Shown here: in pieces, positions 62,789 to 64,000 of the stretch
How the letters are laid out: each line of letters opens with the position of its first letter
Position numbering within the stretch: the first letter of the stretch is position 1
Origin: Thermoplasmatota archaeon
GTDB lineage: Archaea; Thermoplasmatota; Penumbrarchaeia; Penumbrarchaeales; Penumbrarchaeaceae
Assembly (NCBI GenBank): GCA_029762535.1
Contig: JARVGK010000004.1
Location: 17,633 to 81,632, forward strand
DNA: 64,000 nucleotides
Direction: 5' to 3'
Notes under the pieces: model-generated
What the model saw: only the letters and a program-made list of their open reading frames with translations
Databases searched by the model: none
What the model was told of the DNA's origin: nothing
Translations under genes and position numbers: made by a program

Positions 62789-63100
62789 TTGGTCGCAAAG
62801 GCAAGGATTTCATTGACCGGAACGGACGCCCAGAGCGTTGACGGAGTATGTAGCCAGATAAAGGGCATCTCCGAGAGGACCGGAGTCAATCTTTCCGGAC
62901 CGATCCCCCTCCCCACCAAAAGGCTCGTCGTACCGTGCAGGAAGAGCCCGGACGGCGAGGGGAACGAGACTTGGGATCGATGGGAGATCAGGGTGCATAA
63001 GCGATTGATCTTCCTCGATGCCGACGACAGGGCCCTCAGGGCCCTGATGAGGATCAAGGTCCCCGACGGGGTCAATATAGAGATCGTGCTTAGAAGCTAG
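62789..63100 (+). CDS. rps10: 30S ribosomal protein S10
   Basis: 103-residue archaeal uS10 of the 30S head. Markers: [57 protein letters not shown] and [13 protein letters not shown]. The start is TTG at 62789 after GGAGGGTGGGGA. Pairing with EF-1A is the usual archaeal order. Its stop is followed by 38 bases before a convergent minus-strand gene. Confidence 0.96.
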   Translation: MVAKARISLTGTDAQSVDGVCSQIKGISERTGVNLSGPIPLPTKRLVVPCRKSPDGEGNETWDRWEIRVHKRLIFLDADDRALRALMRIKVPDGVNIEIVLRS

Positions 63101-63138
63101 GCCCTCCAGGATTTGCCATCAGCCTGTCTTCACTGAAG

Positions 63139-63672
63139 CTATCTCCTTCTCCGATCGGGGGCGATGGTCCCCTTTATCATCTCATTGTCCATAGGATCGT
63201 TCAGGAACCTGAGGTTCCTTCCCTTTTTCCCGATCGATATATGCTTGTACATATCCTTTTCATGGTTAAGGGATCCCCTTATCTCCTTTCTGTCGATCAT
63301 TACCTCGAGAGCGATCAGCACTTCCCTGGGATCCGATCCTATGACCGAGGAGATATCCTCGATCGGGATCCTCTTGTTGGACCCGACCTTTGAGTAATGA
63401 AGATAGGATGCGATCATGTAGCGTATCCTCCTCCTTTTCTCAACTAGGACCCTCGACCATACCAGGGATGATATTAGGACGACCGCGCAGGAAGCAGTGA
63501 CGATCATCAGGGCGATCCCGAATCCACCTGTGGTGAAGGCATACATCGGCTCGGCGAAACGGATCCCGAAGGAGTAAAGGACTATGGATCCGAACATGAC
63601 AATGAAGATAAGGGAGGGTATGGACGTGGCTATGGAGACGGTCCTGAGGAACTTCCTATCGTACAAAAGCAT
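63139..63672 (-). CDS. Membrane-anchored winged-helix-like protein
   Basis: About 177 residues from the ATG at 63672. Two N-terminal spans (SIPSLIFIVMFGSIVLYSFG; FGIALMIVTASCAVVLISSL) are followed by an Arg-rich stretch and a C-terminal domain IPIEDISSVIGSDPREVLIA then LEVMIDRKEIRG, which looks like a winged helix or PCI-type fold. It ends in a basic tail. A longer frame reaching 63957 exists but passes through the non-coding 77-bp repeat, which duplicates the peptide SSNYGRSRYP, so it is rejected. No family recognised. A membrane-bound regulator is possible. Confidence 0.65.
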   Translation of the reverse strand: MLLYDRKFLRTVSIATSIPSLIFIVMFGSIVLYSFGIRFAEPMYAFTTGGFGIALMIVTASCAVVLISSLVWSRVLVEKRRRIRYMIASYLHYSKVGSNKRIPIEDISSVIGSDPREVLIALEVMIDRKEIRGSLNHEKDMYKHISIGKKGRNLRFLNDPMDNEMIKGTIAPDRRRR

Positions 63673-63776
63673 GAGTAGAACATTGGACAATCTGCGATTT
63701 AACCTTTGTCGAGGATAGATTGGGTACCTGATAGTTGCCCAATGATCCCAAGAGATGGAAAATATGGCGCAGAGGG

Positions 63777-63853
63777 AGGGATATCTGGATCGTCCATAAT
63801 TTGACGACAATTCAGATCCAGATGTCCAGGAAAATGCCCGATGGGCATTTTTC
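63777..63853. repeat. 77-bp structured direct repeat, copy 1
   Basis: Identical over 77 bases to 63924-64000. It contains two inverted repeats: ATCTGGATC (63783-63791) with GATCCAGAT (63815-63823), and the hairpin AAAATGCCC-GAT-GGGCATTTTT (63831-63852). No protein fits. It lies upstream of the minus-strand gene at 63139-63672. Confidence 0.85.
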
Positions 63854-63873
63854 GTATCTAATAATATTCGAGC

Positions 63874-63915
63874 ACTCTTTTTCGTAGCTGTAAGAATCGA
63901 CGAAAGAAAAAGAGT
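63874..63915. repeat. Inverted repeat between the two 77-bp copies
   Basis: ACTCTTTTTC (63874-63883) pairs with GAAAAAGAGT (63906-63915) with a 22-base loop. Outside it GCAC/GTGC bases extend the symmetry imperfectly. It fills most of the 70-base spacer between the direct repeats. Confidence 0.6.
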
Positions 63916-63923
63916 ACGAGTGC

Positions 63924-64000
63924 AGGGATATCTGGATCGTCCATAATTTGACGACAATTCAGATCCAGATGTCCAGGAAAATGCCCGATGGGCATTTTTC
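63924..64000. repeat. 77-bp structured direct repeat, copy 2 (touches window edge)
   Basis: Exact copy of 63777-63853 at a period of 147 bases, with the same two hairpins. It ends at the last base of the window, so the array may continue. Confidence 0.85.

Noticed and set aside
61378..63075. Long open frame (565 codons) on the minus strand opposite EF-1A and S10
   Set aside because: Antisense shadow created by the biased codons of EF-1A; no family resemblance, and the plus-strand genes are certain.
63673..63957. N-terminal extension of the last minus-strand gene
   Set aside because: It translates through the 77-bp non-coding repeat, duplicating a peptide, and precedes a sensible membrane-protein start at 63672.
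63777..64000. CRISPR array
   Set aside because: A 77-bp repeat with internal hairpins and a palindromic 70-bp spacer, only two units, and no cas genes in the window.

Overview
ORGANISM. The window comes from an archaeon, most likely a euryarchaeote of the Thermoplasmatota or a close relative. Direct support: a Rpo3(RpoD)-S11-S4-S13 ribosomal block, an S12-S7-EF2-EF1A-S10 block, the archaeal termination ribonuclease aCPSF1/FttA, an archaeal proteasome beta subunit, CDP-archaeol synthase, UPF0179, an adenosine-specific kinase family protein, and TATA-like boxes about 26 bases before leaderless start codons. A class II (bacterial-type) HMG-CoA reductase for ether-lipid synthesis is typical of Thermoplasmatota and Archaeoglobus, so the class-level assignment is inference only. 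LAYOUT 1-29.2 kb: an accessory surface-glycan island, visibly AT-rich at its left end. It begins with a truncated secreted beta-helix protein (1-805). A tightly packed minus-strand operon follows (17323 down to 1104) with this gene order: acyl carrier protein, two NadE-like ATP-dependent amidoligases, a bacterial-type PrmC methyltransferase, a flippase, an M14 carboxypeptidase of cytosolic-carboxypeptidase type, a glycosyltransferase (GT), a polytopic GT-C-like protein, holo-ACP synthase, an AMP-forming acyl ligase, DUF354, an alpha/alpha-toroid protein and three GT4 enzymes. To its right are a dolichyl-phosphate-sugar-synthase-like GT2 with a degenerate GT2 partner. Next comes a UDP-HexNAc 6-dehydrogenase / sugar amidotransferase / SGNH hydrolase operon, then a GNAT plus ATP-grasp pair, a second flippase, a GT4 and another ATP-grasp enzyme. 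LAYOUT 29.3-31.5 kb: a secreted protein with a probable internal Cys-Gln thioester domain, closed by a strong hairpin/T-run terminator, and a second degenerate GT2. LAYOUT 31.5-64 kb: mostly core genes with higher GC. These are a lipoyl/octanoyl transferase, Rpo3, S11, S4 and S13 (minus); UPF0179, HMG-CoA reductase, an adenosine-specific kinase, a presenilin-type A22 protease with a large extracytoplasmic insert and a DsbD-like membrane protein (plus); then GIY-YIG nuclease, aCPSF1 and proteasome beta (minus). Two secreted subtilases flank a DUF457-type protein and CDP-archaeol synthase. TrmJ-like methyltransferase, TruA, a 1057-residue surface protein and HypE precede the S12-S7-EF2-EF1A-S10 block. 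The right edge has a membrane winged-helix-like protein followed by a 77-bp structured direct repeat. HOW IT FITS TOGETHER. The left half looks like a lipid-linked glycan assembly line: sugar nucleotide oxidation and amidation, GT4/GT2 transfer, two flippases, and several carboxylate-activating enzymes (AMP ligase plus ACP, NadE-like pair, ATP-grasps). The product may therefore be an acyl-, aminoacyl- or amide-decorated surface polymer. An ACP-dependent acyl-loading module is rare in archaea, which usually lack fatty acid synthase; it is the most interesting candidate for an undescribed system here. No tRNA, rRNA, CRISPR array or transposase was recognised.
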